The translations under genes and the position numbers were made by a program. 64,000 nucleotides of DNA, taken from positions 62,001 to 126,000 of the forward strand of contig NZ_BDDT01000003.1 of the NCBI RefSeq assembly GCF_001661495.1, written 5' to 3'. Below are positions 9,596 to 18,809 of the stretch, piece by piece. This DNA is from Pseudoalteromonas prydzensis (GTDB lineage: Bacteria; Pseudomonadota; Gammaproteobacteria; Enterobacterales; Alteromonadaceae). How positions within the stretch are numbered: position 1 is the stretch's first letter; every line of letters begins with the position of its first letter. The notes below the pieces were generated by a model. The model was not told the origin of the DNA, ran no database searches, and saw only the letters and a list, made by a program, of their open reading frames with translations.

Positions 9596-10471
9596 TTATT
9601 CCTTTAATTCGCCTTTATTTATTTCTCTTAATACTCTAAAGCCGATTTCGTATCCTCGAACATTTTTTGGAATACTCATTCTTTGCGAGTGATGAACATG
9701 AGGCTGTGGCATCATCCAGTTAGCTCCTTTTGCGATTATTTGAGTACAAGCACCTATATTATTTGTAGCCGCAGTACCTAATGTATTATCGTGACTGTTT
9801 AAATAACATTCATCAACCCATTCTGATACATTTGAAGTTACATCATATAAACCAAAAGGATTTGCTTTTAATATGCCTACTTGCCAAGGATGTCCTTTAT
9901 CAGTACCTTTTGGGCAGCCTCCTAGATCTCTATCGCAGTGGTCTATGCCTTGCTTGTACTCATTACCCCACCAAAATTTACTATCTGTTCCAGCTCGAGC
10001 AGCGTATTCCCATTCAACTTCGCTAGGTAAGCGATAAATATTGCCAGTCTCTTTGCTTAGCCACTTTGTGTACGCGACTGCATCGAACCAAGAAATATTT
10101 ACCACAGGTTGTTTACCACGTCCCCAGCCTTCATCGTTAGGGCACGAACGTATTCCGGTTTTACAAAATTTATCATATTGCTCAAACGTTACTTCAGTTT
10201 CACTTAATGAATAAGGAGACTCTATTTTTGCTTTAAATATAGGGGCTTCATTTTGAAATGAACGAAAATTTTCTCCGCCTATAGTGCCAACTCCAGCCGG
10301 AATTATTACCATTTTTGGAGATTTTTCACCATTGGTTAGTTTGTCTTGAATATAAACAACCTTATGGTTAGTGAGTTTTAAACTAGACCAACTAAGATTA
10401 AAAAAACCAACGAATATTCCCATCAAAATTATAGATACAAAAAAATATTTAATTTTCAATTTAGATAACAT
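9596..10471 (-). CDS. Membrane-anchored SUMF1/EgtB/PvdO-fold protein
   Basis: A 291-residue protein with an N-terminal signal anchor (YFFVSIILMGIFVGFFNLSW) and then a formylglycine-generating-enzyme (FGE-sulfatase) fold. Seen are MVIIPAGVGTIGG, ETEVTFEQYDKFC, WFDAVAYTKWLS, YRLPSEVEWEYAARAG, NPFGLYDVTSNVSEW and IGFRVLRE. The copper-binding Cys pair of true FGE is absent: the stretch after GANW reads MMPQPHVHHSQR. It is therefore unlikely to make formylglycine. The C-type-lectin-like fold probably acts in the periplasm. It sits between an unknown Gly/Ala-rich protein and two small membrane proteins in an AT-rich cassette. Confidence 0.8.
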   Translation of the reverse strand: MLSKLKIKYFFVSIILMGIFVGFFNLSWSSLKLTNHKVVYIQDKLTNGEKSPKMVIIPAGVGTIGGENFRSFQNEAPIFKAKIESPYSLSETEVTFEQYDKFCKTGIRSCPNDEGWGRGKQPVVNISWFDAVAYTKWLSKETGNIYRLPSEVEWEYAARAGTDSKFWWGNEYKQGIDHCDRDLGGCPKGTDKGHPWQVGILKANPFGLYDVTSNVSEWVDECYLNSHDNTLGTAATNNIGACTQIIAKGANWMMPQPHVHHSQRMSIPKNVRGYEIGFRVLREINKGELKE

Positions 10472-10491
10472 GTTTTACTCATAAATAAAAT

Positions 10492-11502
10492 TTAAGAAGT
10501 GGTAATACCAATAACAAAACTTGCTGATTTTTTAGTATTCTCAGGCAAGGTGCGAGCACTTCCATATATTGTAGCTGCAGTTCCAACGCCAGTTGCCATT
10601 GATGATCGAGTTAAAAAAGCTTTATAAAAAGAACTTCTTATTAATCGCTGGACTTGTGCTTGGGTGTAAACTTTGGTTGCTTTAGTACCGTCATCTAAAA
10701 GAGTTTGACCTCTCAGAACTTGTTTTAAGAGTTTTTGATTATTAATTAACTTTTTGTTGTTAAGCTTTAAAATTTCGACAGCAAGCTTTTTACGGTTTTC
10801 ACGAGTCATCCCTTTATACATTTTTAATAACTTATTCTGTCCTAGCGCTTTATTTTGACTAAACTTAACTAACAATGAACCAGCCTCTAATCCTGCTTTA
10901 GTTAAATCGGCAACTTGAATGACATCTAAAGTAACCATCAAAGTTGAAAAAGTAGGAGATGCATCAAGCCATTGGTTGTATTCTGCATTACCACTTAAAT
11001 GGTTAAATACACGCCCAGTACCAACTCCACATTGAAAAGTTGCAGCGGTAGTTGATGTCAATGTTAATGGAATTGCAGCCCATGTAGCGCCAAGGCTTGC
11101 AGCTCCTCCCCCCATCTCGGCGAACACTAATACCCAACCTGAAGCAGCGCCAGCGCATGAAACAAAAGCATTGAAAGATTCACCGTATAACGAAGAATTA
11201 ATCTTATCTATTCTTTGTTCGACCTTCATTTGTTTAGGGAATACAAATTCGCGGATATAAATATTTTTTCTGTCTGCTCTACAGCTTACTCTTAGCACTT
11301 TGCGGTTGTAGTGGCTACTTGGATTTACAAGTAAACTACCTGGGTTTACTGAAAGTTTAGCAATACTATCTTTCTCAGCTTCAAAAATTACACCTGCGTG
11401 TCTAAATTCTGGATCTGAGTCAAGGGAAGCGTACATTTCTCGGAGTACATCTTTTGGGAATAGCTTTTGAATTTTAAGTACGAAAGTAGGGTCTAATGAC
11501 AT
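10492..11502 (-). CDS. Unknown protein with central hydrophobic Gly/Ala region (possible effector)
   Basis: A 336-residue protein with no catalytic motif that I recognise. Residues about 1-105 are soluble and mixed alpha/beta. Residues about 115-175 form a Gly/Ala-rich hydrophobic stretch (FVSCAGAASGWVLVFAEMGG, then LGATWAAIPLTLTSTTAA) that could make a helical hairpin in a membrane. The last third is Lys-rich and helical, ending in GVGTAATIYGSARTLPENTK. There is no signal peptide. It is the first gene of the four-gene cassette. The layout (soluble protein with membrane-active core plus membrane-anchored partners) resembles antibacterial effector/immunity modules. That is inference from architecture only. 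Confidence 0.6.
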   Translation of the reverse strand: MSLDPTFVLKIQKLFPKDVLREMYASLDSDPEFRHAGVIFEAEKDSIAKLSVNPGSLLVNPSSHYNRKVLRVSCRADRKNIYIREFVFPKQMKVEQRIDKINSSLYGESFNAFVSCAGAASGWVLVFAEMGGGAASLGATWAAIPLTLTSTTAATFQCGVGTGRVFNHLSGNAEYNQWLDASPTFSTLMVTLDVIQVADLTKAGLEAGSLLVKFSQNKALGQNKLLKMYKGMTRENRKKLAVEILKLNNKKLINNQKLLKQVLRGQTLLDDGTKATKVYTQAQVQRLIRSSFYKAFLTRSSMATGVGTAATIYGSARTLPENTKKSASFVIGITTS

Positions 11503-11633
11503 ATTATTTATTCCTTTAAATATTTCCGATAATCTAACATATTTTATTTGTTATTTAAATTTCTTTTGTTTTGAATTGAGATTCTGGAATTATTAAATGT
11601 TATTTAAAAACAATATTAGACTGATTTACTAAC

Positions 11634-11662
11634 AAAAAAGCTCACTAAAAAGTGAGCTTTTA
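11634..11662. terminator. Bidirectional terminator
   Basis: AAAAAGCTCACT pairs with AGTGAGCTTTT over a short A-rich loop. It follows the DUF4136 gene on the minus strand and separates it from the cassette downstream. Confidence 0.8.
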
Positions 11663-11679
11663 AAACTATTTATAGCAGA

Positions 11680-12228
11680 TTATTTTGCTAGTTTTTCCGG
11701 CGGGAAGCCAGAAAGAATAGTCGCAACAGCATCTTTTACTGCTTCGTTACGCTCTGCAGGAGATTGCTTTTTCTGTAAACGGCCTTCACGGGCACCACGC
11801 CATACTAGCTTGTTAGAAGCACGATCAACAACATCAAGGACTAACGTGCCTACATCGTATTCGCGAGTCGTTGTTTGTGTGTTGTAACCCATACCCCAAT
11901 AGTTCCAGCTCGCACCGTAACCTACGTTAAATGTATCAACGTCAATTTTAGTATCTACAGACGCATGGTAGTTAAGTAATACGTCAGCGGCAGATAAATC
12001 AACAAGTGACATGCCTTGTGCTTGTAACTGGGTGTTAACCGCTTCGCGAACACGTTGTTCCATTAACGGACTAATTTGGTAGTTACCTGCATTTGCAAGC
12101 GTTGCTTGTGGTAACCAAGCAAATGTTTTGTAGTTACTAAAATCAACCGATTTATCGTAATCAACATCAGGTGTTTTTGCACATGCTGCCAGCATAAGCA
12201 CAGCTGCAGCAATTAGTAAGTTCTTCAT
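11680..12228 (-). CDS. DUF4136 lipoprotein
   Basis: A 182-residue protein with a lipoprotein signal peptide (lipobox LAAC, Cys at residue 16) and the DUF4136 pattern: VDFSNYKTFAWLP near the N-terminus, a middle NYWGMGYNTQTTT-type region, and LVLDVVDRASNKLVWRGAREG. The family consists of small envelope lipoproteins of unknown function. It is monocistronic, with its own terminator, and lies just downstream of the condensin operon, separated by 161 bases. Confidence 0.85.
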   Translation of the reverse strand: MKNLLIAAAVLMLAACAKTPDVDYDKSVDFSNYKTFAWLPQATLANAGNYQISPLMEQRVREAVNTQLQAQGMSLVDLSAADVLLNYHASVDTKIDVDTFNVGYGASWNYWGMGYNTQTTTREYDVGTLVLDVVDRASNKLVWRGAREGRLQKKQSPAERNEAVKDAVATILSGFPPEKLAK

Positions 12229-12389
12229 GGTGTTTGCTCCTTGGCAAATTTAAGCTCTATTCATTTGATAACATAACATAAAAATAATTCAACGGAATGA
12301 CATTTTTTACCTATTATCTGCAATTTGCTGGTTTATTACTCAGTTTAGTCGCTCATGGCTGAATGATAAATTAATTTATTAATATATAG

Positions 12390-15173
12390 CTAAGCTTGTT
12401 CATGCTCTACTTCTATCCAATCTTTTTCATCAACCCAGTTTTGCGCACCGTCTTTCACCGAGCGGATCGGCACGATGTAGTCACAACTAATTTGTGGCTT
12501 AACAGAGGCGAATATTGGTACAAAACCAAAGCTCAATGCCGTTTCAATAATCGCTTTTTGATTTTGCGGGTCGATATCGGCCGCTTCATCAATATAAATT
12601 GGAATACGGTATAAGTTTTGTTCTTGGTCACTTAATAAATAGCGGATAAATAGCATACCGCATAATAATTTAATGGTGATCCGCGTACCATTTGAACCAG
12701 CTGAATCAATTTTTTCAAAGTGCTCAGTTTCGCCAGCGCGATTTACCACTTCAAAACGAATATCAAATAAATCAGTTAAGGTTAAACCCGCTTTATCAGA
12801 GGCGAGTTTAATTAAGTGATCTTTGGCTTCGTTGACGGCACTTTCGCTATACGGTTCTTGGCTGAGTAAATCAAGCGTGTCGCCTTGCTCAAACTGATTT
12901 GACGTGCTGATGATGGTATCAATACTATCCACTAACATCTTGCGTGGGATCACGTTAATTTTAAACGCTTGCAGGTTAGATATACGGTGCTGACTAATAC
13001 CTTTGTTAAAGCTGTTCATCTCACGGCGCAGGCGGTCTAAATCTTCCCGCAGGCCTTTGATCGTGGCGGCTACTTCAGTCAATGCGACACGCGCTTGGCG
13101 CTCAACGGCGTCGCGTTCGTTATCAATATTGTGAAACGCGCTAATAAGTTTTTGATATTTACTAAACTCGTCGTTTTCGTTATCAAATTTAGTAATACCG
13201 GCATTATAGATATGCAAATAGGTATTACGCACGTTGATATCAAAATTACGCAGCTCTTGGCAGTCTTTATTAAAGTGGTGTACTAAATCGCTGAGATTAT
13301 CAAAGTCGATTTGGATATCAATCATATACGGGGTGACTTTACCGCTGTATAAATCGAGGGTATGGTCAATGCGCTCCGATTTAACTTGGCGTAGGCGATC
13401 GGCTTGGCGTGAAATCAGATCTTTTTTCGATTTAATGATCGAGCGTCTATCACTAATTGAGCCGCTGTTATTTTGAATATCTTGCAGGTAGCTATCAACT
13501 TGCTCGCGCTCAGCTAATAACTGCTCTTTTAACAGCGCCTGCGCATCATTTGATTGCAACATAGTTTGGTATTGTTCAAAGCGCTTTAATGCGCTTTCTG
13601 CTGCCATTAGTTCATCATATAACGCATCTTTTTCTTTTTGCTTTTCGGCCACGTTCGCGGCAACGTCGCGCTGTTGCTTGAACTCAGAAAGAGAATGCTC
13701 AAGAGCGCTGAGTTGGGCGCTGAGTTGCTCTTTATTTTCACCCGTTTGCATTTGCACCGGCGAGAGCTTTTTCAGCTTAATAGTTGCGCCGGGTAGGGTG
13801 AGTACGCCGCCTTTCACGTTATCTGATAATTGTTCTAAAAATTCGCCAAATGCCGCTTCATCAGTAATATCTATATCACCATTGCTGGTGGTGGCGAATG
13901 ACAGAATATCAGGGTTTAGAATACGTGAAATTTCTTCCACTTCTTTGAGCGATAAATCCTCGCGCATGCGAGTAAACAAATTAAACTCAAGGTTTTTAAG
14001 TTGCAGCTTTAAGCTCTTAATTTGTTTTTGCGTTTCACTAATACGGTAATCAAGGGTATGTAAACTTTGCCCTTGGGCACTGTTGATAGAATGCGATAGT
14101 GACTCGTAATCTTGCTTTAATTGCCCAAGGCTGACTTTTAAAGTCGCTAAGTTAACCAGTTCAAATTCAGATTTAAGCGCGCCGAAGTCTAAAAACCATT
14201 GCTCAATTTGCGTTTGTCTGCGTTCAATATCACGTGATTGCTGGACATAGAGTTGTTGTTTTTGCTCAAACTCGTGTTTTTCGTGCTCAATATCTTCAAG
14301 GGCAATATTAAGCTCGCTCAATTGCGCTTCTTGATAAGTATCAAAGTCAATTAAGGCTTGGTCAATTTTAGGCGCGTAGGCGGCAAGTTTTCCTTTGAGT
14401 ACTGTTTGATTGTCAAGCATTGATTCAAGCGCACTAATTGGCCCTTGCATAGATTCAAGGGCTTTTAATTCACGCTTTGCACGATTTACTTTATCAAAAG
14501 AGCGTCGCCATACTTCATAAAAGTCGACCTTAGAATTTGACATATGACGTTCAAACACGCGTAGCATAAAGCGTTTTACATCAGCGGCACCGAGTTTATG
14601 CAAGTTCAAAATACGGCGAAAAATCTCTTTATAAATCGCCGAATCTTGTACGTTATTGAGCGGGATCATTTTTAGATTGATATCGCCATCAAACGGGGTC
14701 GCGCCACCTGTAAGCAGGGCATTTAACTCTTGGGCTTTAAGTTCAATTGGATTAAAACCTTGCTCTTTTAAATGATTAAATAGCTTAGTGAACTTAATGA
14801 TGGTTTTGCCTAGCGTATACTGCTCAAGGTCGAGTTTACCTTGGTAACAAAAAAACTGATGTGCATAACCGGCAATCTTGCCAAGACCTGCCACACCAAT
14901 TACAACAGGGCCATTGGGAAGGTCTGCTTCAAGTAAAATATAGGATTGATCGGAGGCAAAATAAAACTTACGAGTTTCGTCTAAATCATGGCCGTCCCAT
15001 TCGGTAAGGCGCAAATCGTTAATAAGTGGAAACTGCAGGGCGTTTATTACCGAGCTTTTACCTGTGTTGTTAGGCGCACAAATTGAGCTGCTTTTATCCA
15101 GCGGGATCACGCATTTGGCATAGCCTGCGGTATTTAATAATGCCAGCTTACTGAGGCCGTATAGGTTTTTCAT
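12390..15173 (-). CDS. mksB: MksB/JetC-type SMC-like condensin ATPase
   Basis: A 927-residue SMC-like protein. The N-terminal ABC half has Walker A CAPNNTGKSS (about residues 32-41). Long coiled coils follow (Gln/Glu/Leu-rich, about 230-400 and 480-760). The C-terminal half has the signature-like SAGSNGTRITIK (about 824-835) and Walker B IYIDEAADI (about 859-867). Length and gene order match MksB of MukBEF-like (MksBEF) condensins, which bind and loop DNA, rather than MukB (about 1490) or canonical SMC (about 1150). Its ATG overlaps the mksE stop by one base (TAATG), so translation is coupled. It is the third gene of the operon. Confidence 0.85.
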   Translation of the reverse strand: MKNLYGLSKLALLNTAGYAKCVIPLDKSSSICAPNNTGKSSVINALQFPLINDLRLTEWDGHDLDETRKFYFASDQSYILLEADLPNGPVVIGVAGLGKIAGYAHQFFCYQGKLDLEQYTLGKTIIKFTKLFNHLKEQGFNPIELKAQELNALLTGGATPFDGDINLKMIPLNNVQDSAIYKEIFRRILNLHKLGAADVKRFMLRVFERHMSNSKVDFYEVWRRSFDKVNRAKRELKALESMQGPISALESMLDNQTVLKGKLAAYAPKIDQALIDFDTYQEAQLSELNIALEDIEHEKHEFEQKQQLYVQQSRDIERRQTQIEQWFLDFGALKSEFELVNLATLKVSLGQLKQDYESLSHSINSAQGQSLHTLDYRISETQKQIKSLKLQLKNLEFNLFTRMREDLSLKEVEEISRILNPDILSFATTSNGDIDITDEAAFGEFLEQLSDNVKGGVLTLPGATIKLKKLSPVQMQTGENKEQLSAQLSALEHSLSEFKQQRDVAANVAEKQKEKDALYDELMAAESALKRFEQYQTMLQSNDAQALLKEQLLAEREQVDSYLQDIQNNSGSISDRRSIIKSKKDLISRQADRLRQVKSERIDHTLDLYSGKVTPYMIDIQIDFDNLSDLVHHFNKDCQELRNFDINVRNTYLHIYNAGITKFDNENDEFSKYQKLISAFHNIDNERDAVERQARVALTEVAATIKGLREDLDRLRREMNSFNKGISQHRISNLQAFKINVIPRKMLVDSIDTIISTSNQFEQGDTLDLLSQEPYSESAVNEAKDHLIKLASDKAGLTLTDLFDIRFEVVNRAGETEHFEKIDSAGSNGTRITIKLLCGMLFIRYLLSDQEQNLYRIPIYIDEAADIDPQNQKAIIETALSFGFVPIFASVKPQISCDYIVPIRSVKDGAQNWVDEKDWIEVEHEQA

Positions 15174-15718
15174 TATTCGTCCTCTCCAATATAGGTTTCT
15201 TCGTTTACTTCCATTAGCGCATCAATATAACGGTAAATAGGCGCTTGCAGCATAAAGCCATTTTCTACTTCTCGGCAGAGGCCTAAACGTACCATGCGTA
15301 AGTACACGTCTTTGCGTAAATCAGAGCCAGAGAAAATTTCGAGCTGATCAAACAAGTGTTTGTTCATTTGCACTAGCGTTTGCATCAGTTCTAAATCGTT
15401 TACTTCGTCAAATAAGGCGCGCATTGGATCTTTACCTGAGTTGGCGTAATGCTCAATAAGAATATAAACCGTTAAGGCAATCGCACGGGAGATTTTGCCC
15501 ATATTGGGTGTACTTTCATCACTGGCAAAGTAATAAAAACCACGGCTGTCGTGTTGTAAATCGTGGCCCAGCGCATTAAACAAGGCACGGTAGGCATCAA
15601 TTTGTTGATCAAGCTCTTGCCACATTACAGTATCTTGCTCGCTAATATGATAGCCCGTCACTAATTTTTTATTAATCGCTTGTAGATGGCTCAATTCGTC
15701 TAAGTTTATCTGTGTCAT
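15173..15718 (-). CDS. mksE: MksE/JetB-like condensin subunit
   Basis: A 181-residue protein read between mksF and mksB. It has the MksE-type pattern: an N-terminal YHISEQDTVMWQEL helix, YRALFNALGHDLQHDSRGFYYF, then winged-helix segments ending in a Glu-rich tail. In this family MksE is a kite protein that joins MksF to MksB and contacts DNA. The five-base gap after mksF and one-base overlap with mksB make a tight operon. The call rests on position plus this pattern; I could not run a profile. Confidence 0.8.
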   Translation of the reverse strand: MTQINLDELSHLQAINKKLVTGYHISEQDTVMWQELDQQIDAYRALFNALGHDLQHDSRGFYYFASDESTPNMGKISRAIALTVYILIEHYANSGKDPMRALFDEVNDLELMQTLVQMNKHLFDQLEIFSGSDLRKDVYLRMVRLGLCREVENGFMLQAPIYRYIDALMEVNEETYIGEDE

Positions 15719-15723
15719 AACGG

Positions 15724-17019
15724 TTACTCATTCCCTGTTGAAGATTGCGCTGAGGCAACAGGTTTAGAATCAAATGGTTTTGTATTAAAAGGGAAAAGTG
15801 AGAAATGTTGCCCTGCGATTTTTACCCGCATTTTTTCATCGCTTTGGTTGATTTCAAGCTCAGTGTCGCTGACCAGCTTTTGATATAAAAACAGCATTTC
15901 GTCGGCTTCAAGGTCGGGATAACTCTCTCCTAAAAAGGTCAACAAGGGTTGTGGTTTTTTACGCTTCGCATTGAAGCGCTTTTTAAAGTTCGCTTTCACA
16001 TTGTTGTAATCTGGAATATTGGGGGTAACAAAAGCAGGCACGTCTTGTTGGTCGGGAAGTTCGTATTCACTGTGTTCAAACTCAACCAGTGCAGCCATAT
16101 AAGCCACCATGTGACGTTGTTGCCCCAATGAGAACCGCTGTGTGTCAGAGACAAAATGTGGTTGTACACTGCTGAGCATATTATCAACACCATTTTTACG
16201 GACTAAACCAAGCACTTTAGCTGCTTGACGAGTGATCATATTATTACGACGTAGCTCTTCACGCAGTGGCATCAGCATATCAGCACTTTTACGTAAGCTT
16301 TCACGGCCAACTAAGTGCATTTCTAAAATACGGGTACGTAATCGTTCCAGCATACGTTTATCTTGATACGCTTTACCGCTGCGCTCGATATACTCAATTT
16401 GCGTACTTATTTGCGCCTCGATGATATTAAAACAAGCATGAAAATCGCCACGAATATCCACCATTTCCAGCATCGGCTCTATGTATTCATCAAAGGCTTC
16501 AATAACGGCTTTGTAGCGTTTTTGCAGCGATTGTACTGCATTGTTAGCTTTTGCTTGTTCAACGATATTTAAAATAGCATTTTCGTTGTGGGCAAAGAGC
16601 TTCATTATTTTGCGCACCCGATCATCCATAATACGACTAAAACGGCGCATTTCGTCGTAGTCTTCAATACTGCCTGCGTTATCTAAACGATTGCCCAAGC
16701 GAGCTAAATCGTCTACCAATACACTAATTTCTTGGGCTAAACCGAGATGTTCTTCTTGTAATAAAAAAGTGGCAAAATCAGCAATCGCGCGATTAATTTC
16801 AAGCTGCGACGACTTAGCCAAAGGAATAATAATATCTTGGTTTAAAAGGCGGTTGGTCTCTTTGTAGATACGTTCATTTGACCACGTTGGCTGTTTTTGT
16901 TTGATCGCATTTTGTACGTCTTTTAAGCTGAAATCAGCCATCTTAAAACGTTTAAATAGCAGTTCTAACATTCCCCAATGCTCTGTGAGGGTATTTAGTA
17001 ACTTTTTAGCTGGGATCAT
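15724..17019 (-). CDS. mksF: MksF/JetA-like condensin kleisin subunit
   Basis: A 431-residue, mostly helical protein, first gene of the three-gene condensin operon. The N-terminal third looks like a winged helix (NTLTEHWGMLELLFKRF). The middle is helical (LRTRILEMHLVGRESLRK). The C-terminal part (about 330-431) would be the kleisin segment that binds the MksB head. It bridges the two SMC heads and recruits MksE. It is divergent from nhaD across a 178-base spacer. The family call depends strongly on the operon context. Confidence 0.78.
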   Translation of the reverse strand: MIPAKKLLNTLTEHWGMLELLFKRFKMADFSLKDVQNAIKQKQPTWSNERIYKETNRLLNQDIIIPLAKSSQLEINRAIADFATFLLQEEHLGLAQEISVLVDDLARLGNRLDNAGSIEDYDEMRRFSRIMDDRVRKIMKLFAHNENAILNIVEQAKANNAVQSLQKRYKAVIEAFDEYIEPMLEMVDIRGDFHACFNIIEAQISTQIEYIERSGKAYQDKRMLERLRTRILEMHLVGRESLRKSADMLMPLREELRRNNMITRQAAKVLGLVRKNGVDNMLSSVQPHFVSDTQRFSLGQQRHMVAYMAALVEFEHSEYELPDQQDVPAFVTPNIPDYNNVKANFKKRFNAKRKKPQPLLTFLGESYPDLEADEMLFLYQKLVSDTELEINQSDEKMRVKIAGQHFSLFPFNTKPFDSKPVASAQSSTGNE

Positions 17020-17197
17020 AAAGCTCCAGTAACTCTAATTAATACTGTATAGCCTAGGTACAGACTATCAGCGATTTGTCTTATAAAAGTGAATTTGCAA
17101 TAGTTTTACACAGTCTTTGGTGCTAGACTGCGCGCCGTGTCGTCCTGCGGCATATAGCATACAATTTTTACATTTTTATAAAGGTTGTTCAAACACC

Positions 17198-18445
17198 ATG
17201 GTATCTGCAATTATCCTAACCCTGATAACGCTTGCATTTGTGCTCATCGTTATAGAGGATATTATCCATGTAAACAAGGCCAAAACCACGCTTTTCTTTG
17301 GTACTTTATGCTGGATTATCTTATTTATCTCGCCGCTCAACGGGCAAAGCCCCGAAAACATACAACATCAACTTGATCACAATATTTTAGAGATTGCCAC
17401 ACTCTGGTTGTTTTTAATGGCTGCAATGACCTTTGTTGCCTATTTAAACTCCAAAGGTTTTATCCAAAATATTGTGCACAGAGTCATGCCAAGTGCAATA
17501 AGCGAACGCAAACTGATGTTTTTGATTGGTGGATTCTCCTTCTTATTTTCGTCGATTTCAGACAATATCACAGCCACATTGATTTCGCTTGCGGTGGTGA
17601 TGTCGTTAAAACTCGATCCGAAAAAGCTAATTAAATACGCCACATTAATTATTTTTAGCGTTAACTCCGGTGGTGTGTCTTTGATCACCGGTGATGTGAC
17701 GACATTAATGATTTTCCTTGATGGAAAAGTAAGTATTGCTAACTTGTTATTGTTAGTTGTGCCTGCACTGGCAAGTGTAGCACTGCTGGCGATCATGTTG
17801 TCGTTTGGCTTAAATGGTGCTGTTGAGTTTACTAAACAAGAAGAGCGCCGCATTGAAAAAACCGATATTACAATTGCAGTTATTTTCTTATCAACTATTT
17901 TCGCTACGCTAACACTCAGTGTGCTTTATCATGTGCCGCCGTTGTTAACTTTCTTATTTGGGTTGTCATTAATGTTTTTAGTGGCGCAATTTTTAATGCG
18001 CAAAAAAGACGTGAATAAAAAAATTATCGATTATATTCGTGAAATCGAATACGACACTTTATTGTTCTTCGTTGGCGTATTATTACTTGTAGGGGCTTTA
18101 AAAGAAGTAGGCATGCTAAGTAAGTTCACGCATCTTTATGAGCTAATGCCAGCGCAATATGCTAACTACTTAATGGGTATTTTGTCAGCCGCGGTTGATA
18201 ACGTACCACTGACGGCCGCTCTGCTTAAAGCTGAAATCGTGATGAGCCCTCAGCAATGGCTATCTTTTACTTATGCAACTGGGGTAGGTGGTTCAATGCT
18301 AATCATCGGCTCGGCGGCAGGCATTATTGCCATGAGTAAAGTTAAAGCGCTTACCTTTATGAGCTATTTACGTATGTCGGTGTATTTATTAATAGCGTAT
18401 ACAATCGGTTATATTGGCTCATATTTAGCAGGTAGTTTTATTTAA
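17198..18445 (+). CDS. nhaD: Na+/H+ antiporter NhaD
   Basis: A 415-residue polytopic inner-membrane protein of the ion-transporter superfamily. Conserved segments of NhaD are visible: SDNITATLISLAVVMSL, NSGGVSLITGDVTTLMIF, SAAVDNVPLTAALLKAEI and GVGGSMLIIGSAAGIIAMSK. It exports Na+ or Li+ in exchange for protons at alkaline pH, fitting a marine host. The frame is open 27 codons further upstream, but the ATG at 17198 starts directly at the first transmembrane helix and is preferred. It ends 54 bases before a strong terminator. Confidence 0.93.
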   Translation: MVSAIILTLITLAFVLIVIEDIIHVNKAKTTLFFGTLCWIILFISPLNGQSPENIQHQLDHNILEIATLWLFLMAAMTFVAYLNSKGFIQNIVHRVMPSAISERKLMFLIGGFSFLFSSISDNITATLISLAVVMSLKLDPKKLIKYATLIIFSVNSGGVSLITGDVTTLMIFLDGKVSIANLLLLVVPALASVALLAIMLSFGLNGAVEFTKQEERRIEKTDITIAVIFLSTIFATLTLSVLYHVPPLLTFLFGLSLMFLVAQFLMRKKDVNKKIIDYIREIEYDTLLFFVGVLLLVGALKEVGMLSKFTHLYELMPAQYANYLMGILSAAVDNVPLTAALLKAEIVMSPQQWLSFTYATGVGGSMLIIGSAAGIIAMSKVKALTFMSYLRMSVYLLIAYTIGYIGSYLAGSFI

Positions 18446-18498
18446 TAGTCTTTATTATTTAAAACAACTTGACAGCTAGACGTCTAAACGATAACTTT

Positions 18499-18530
18499 CA
18501 AAGCCCACTTTATGTGGGCTTTGTTATTTT
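18499..18530 (+). terminator. Rho-independent terminator after nhaD
   Basis: CAAAGCCCAC pairs with GTGGGCTTTG, followed by a T-rich tract (TTATTTT). It ends the nhaD transcript before the riboswitch leader of lysC. Confidence 0.85.
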
Positions 18531-18567
18531 AATTGGTAATTATAGAATGCAATTAATCTAACATTCA

Positions 18568-18758
18568 GAAGAGGTGCGGTATTTAGGTACTTAATGTGAG
18601 GCGACGACTGCCAACGACCATTAAGGAGGGAAATATTCGCCGAGAAAAACAACTGCGCGTCACAGTGGTTTTTCGGTTTATGGGGCTGAATCCTCAAAAC
18701 TGTCACCAATTAGGTGGAGAGCTTCTGGCAGTGGACTTTTCTTATCGAGCACCCCCTT
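18568..18758 (+). ncRNA. Lysine riboswitch (L box) in the lysC leader
   Basis: The leader contains the conserved lysine-aptamer blocks in order: GAGGTGCGG at 18571, GAGGCGACGACTGCC, AAGGAGGGAAATATTCGCCGA, GGGGCTGAATCCTC, CTGTCACC and GGTGGAGAGCTTCTGGCAG. The 5' GAGGTGC can close P1 with GCACCCC at 18749-18755. It resembles the E. coli lysC aptamer. Lysine binding should reduce lysC expression. No strong intrinsic terminator follows before the start codon at 18810, so control may act on translation or by Rho. That mechanism is inferred. Confidence 0.9.
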
Positions 18759-18809
18759 GCCAAGTTCTTCTTGTTTTATCGTGGTATGAACGCCACAAAA
18801 GGAGACGAC

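Noticed and set aside
9596..10471. Functional formylglycine-generating enzyme
   Set aside because: The catalytic Cys pair is not present in the expected C-terminal segment and no sulfatase is nearby.
12390..17019. Wadjet (JetABCD) plasmid-defence system
   Set aside because: No JetD/MksG-like nuclease is next to the three genes; the downstream gene is a DUF4136 lipoprotein. Kept as MksBEF.
17040..17197. tRNA or small RNA in the mksF/nhaD spacer
   Set aside because: No cloverleaf arms or terminator hairpin were found; only promoter-like AT-rich sequence is present.
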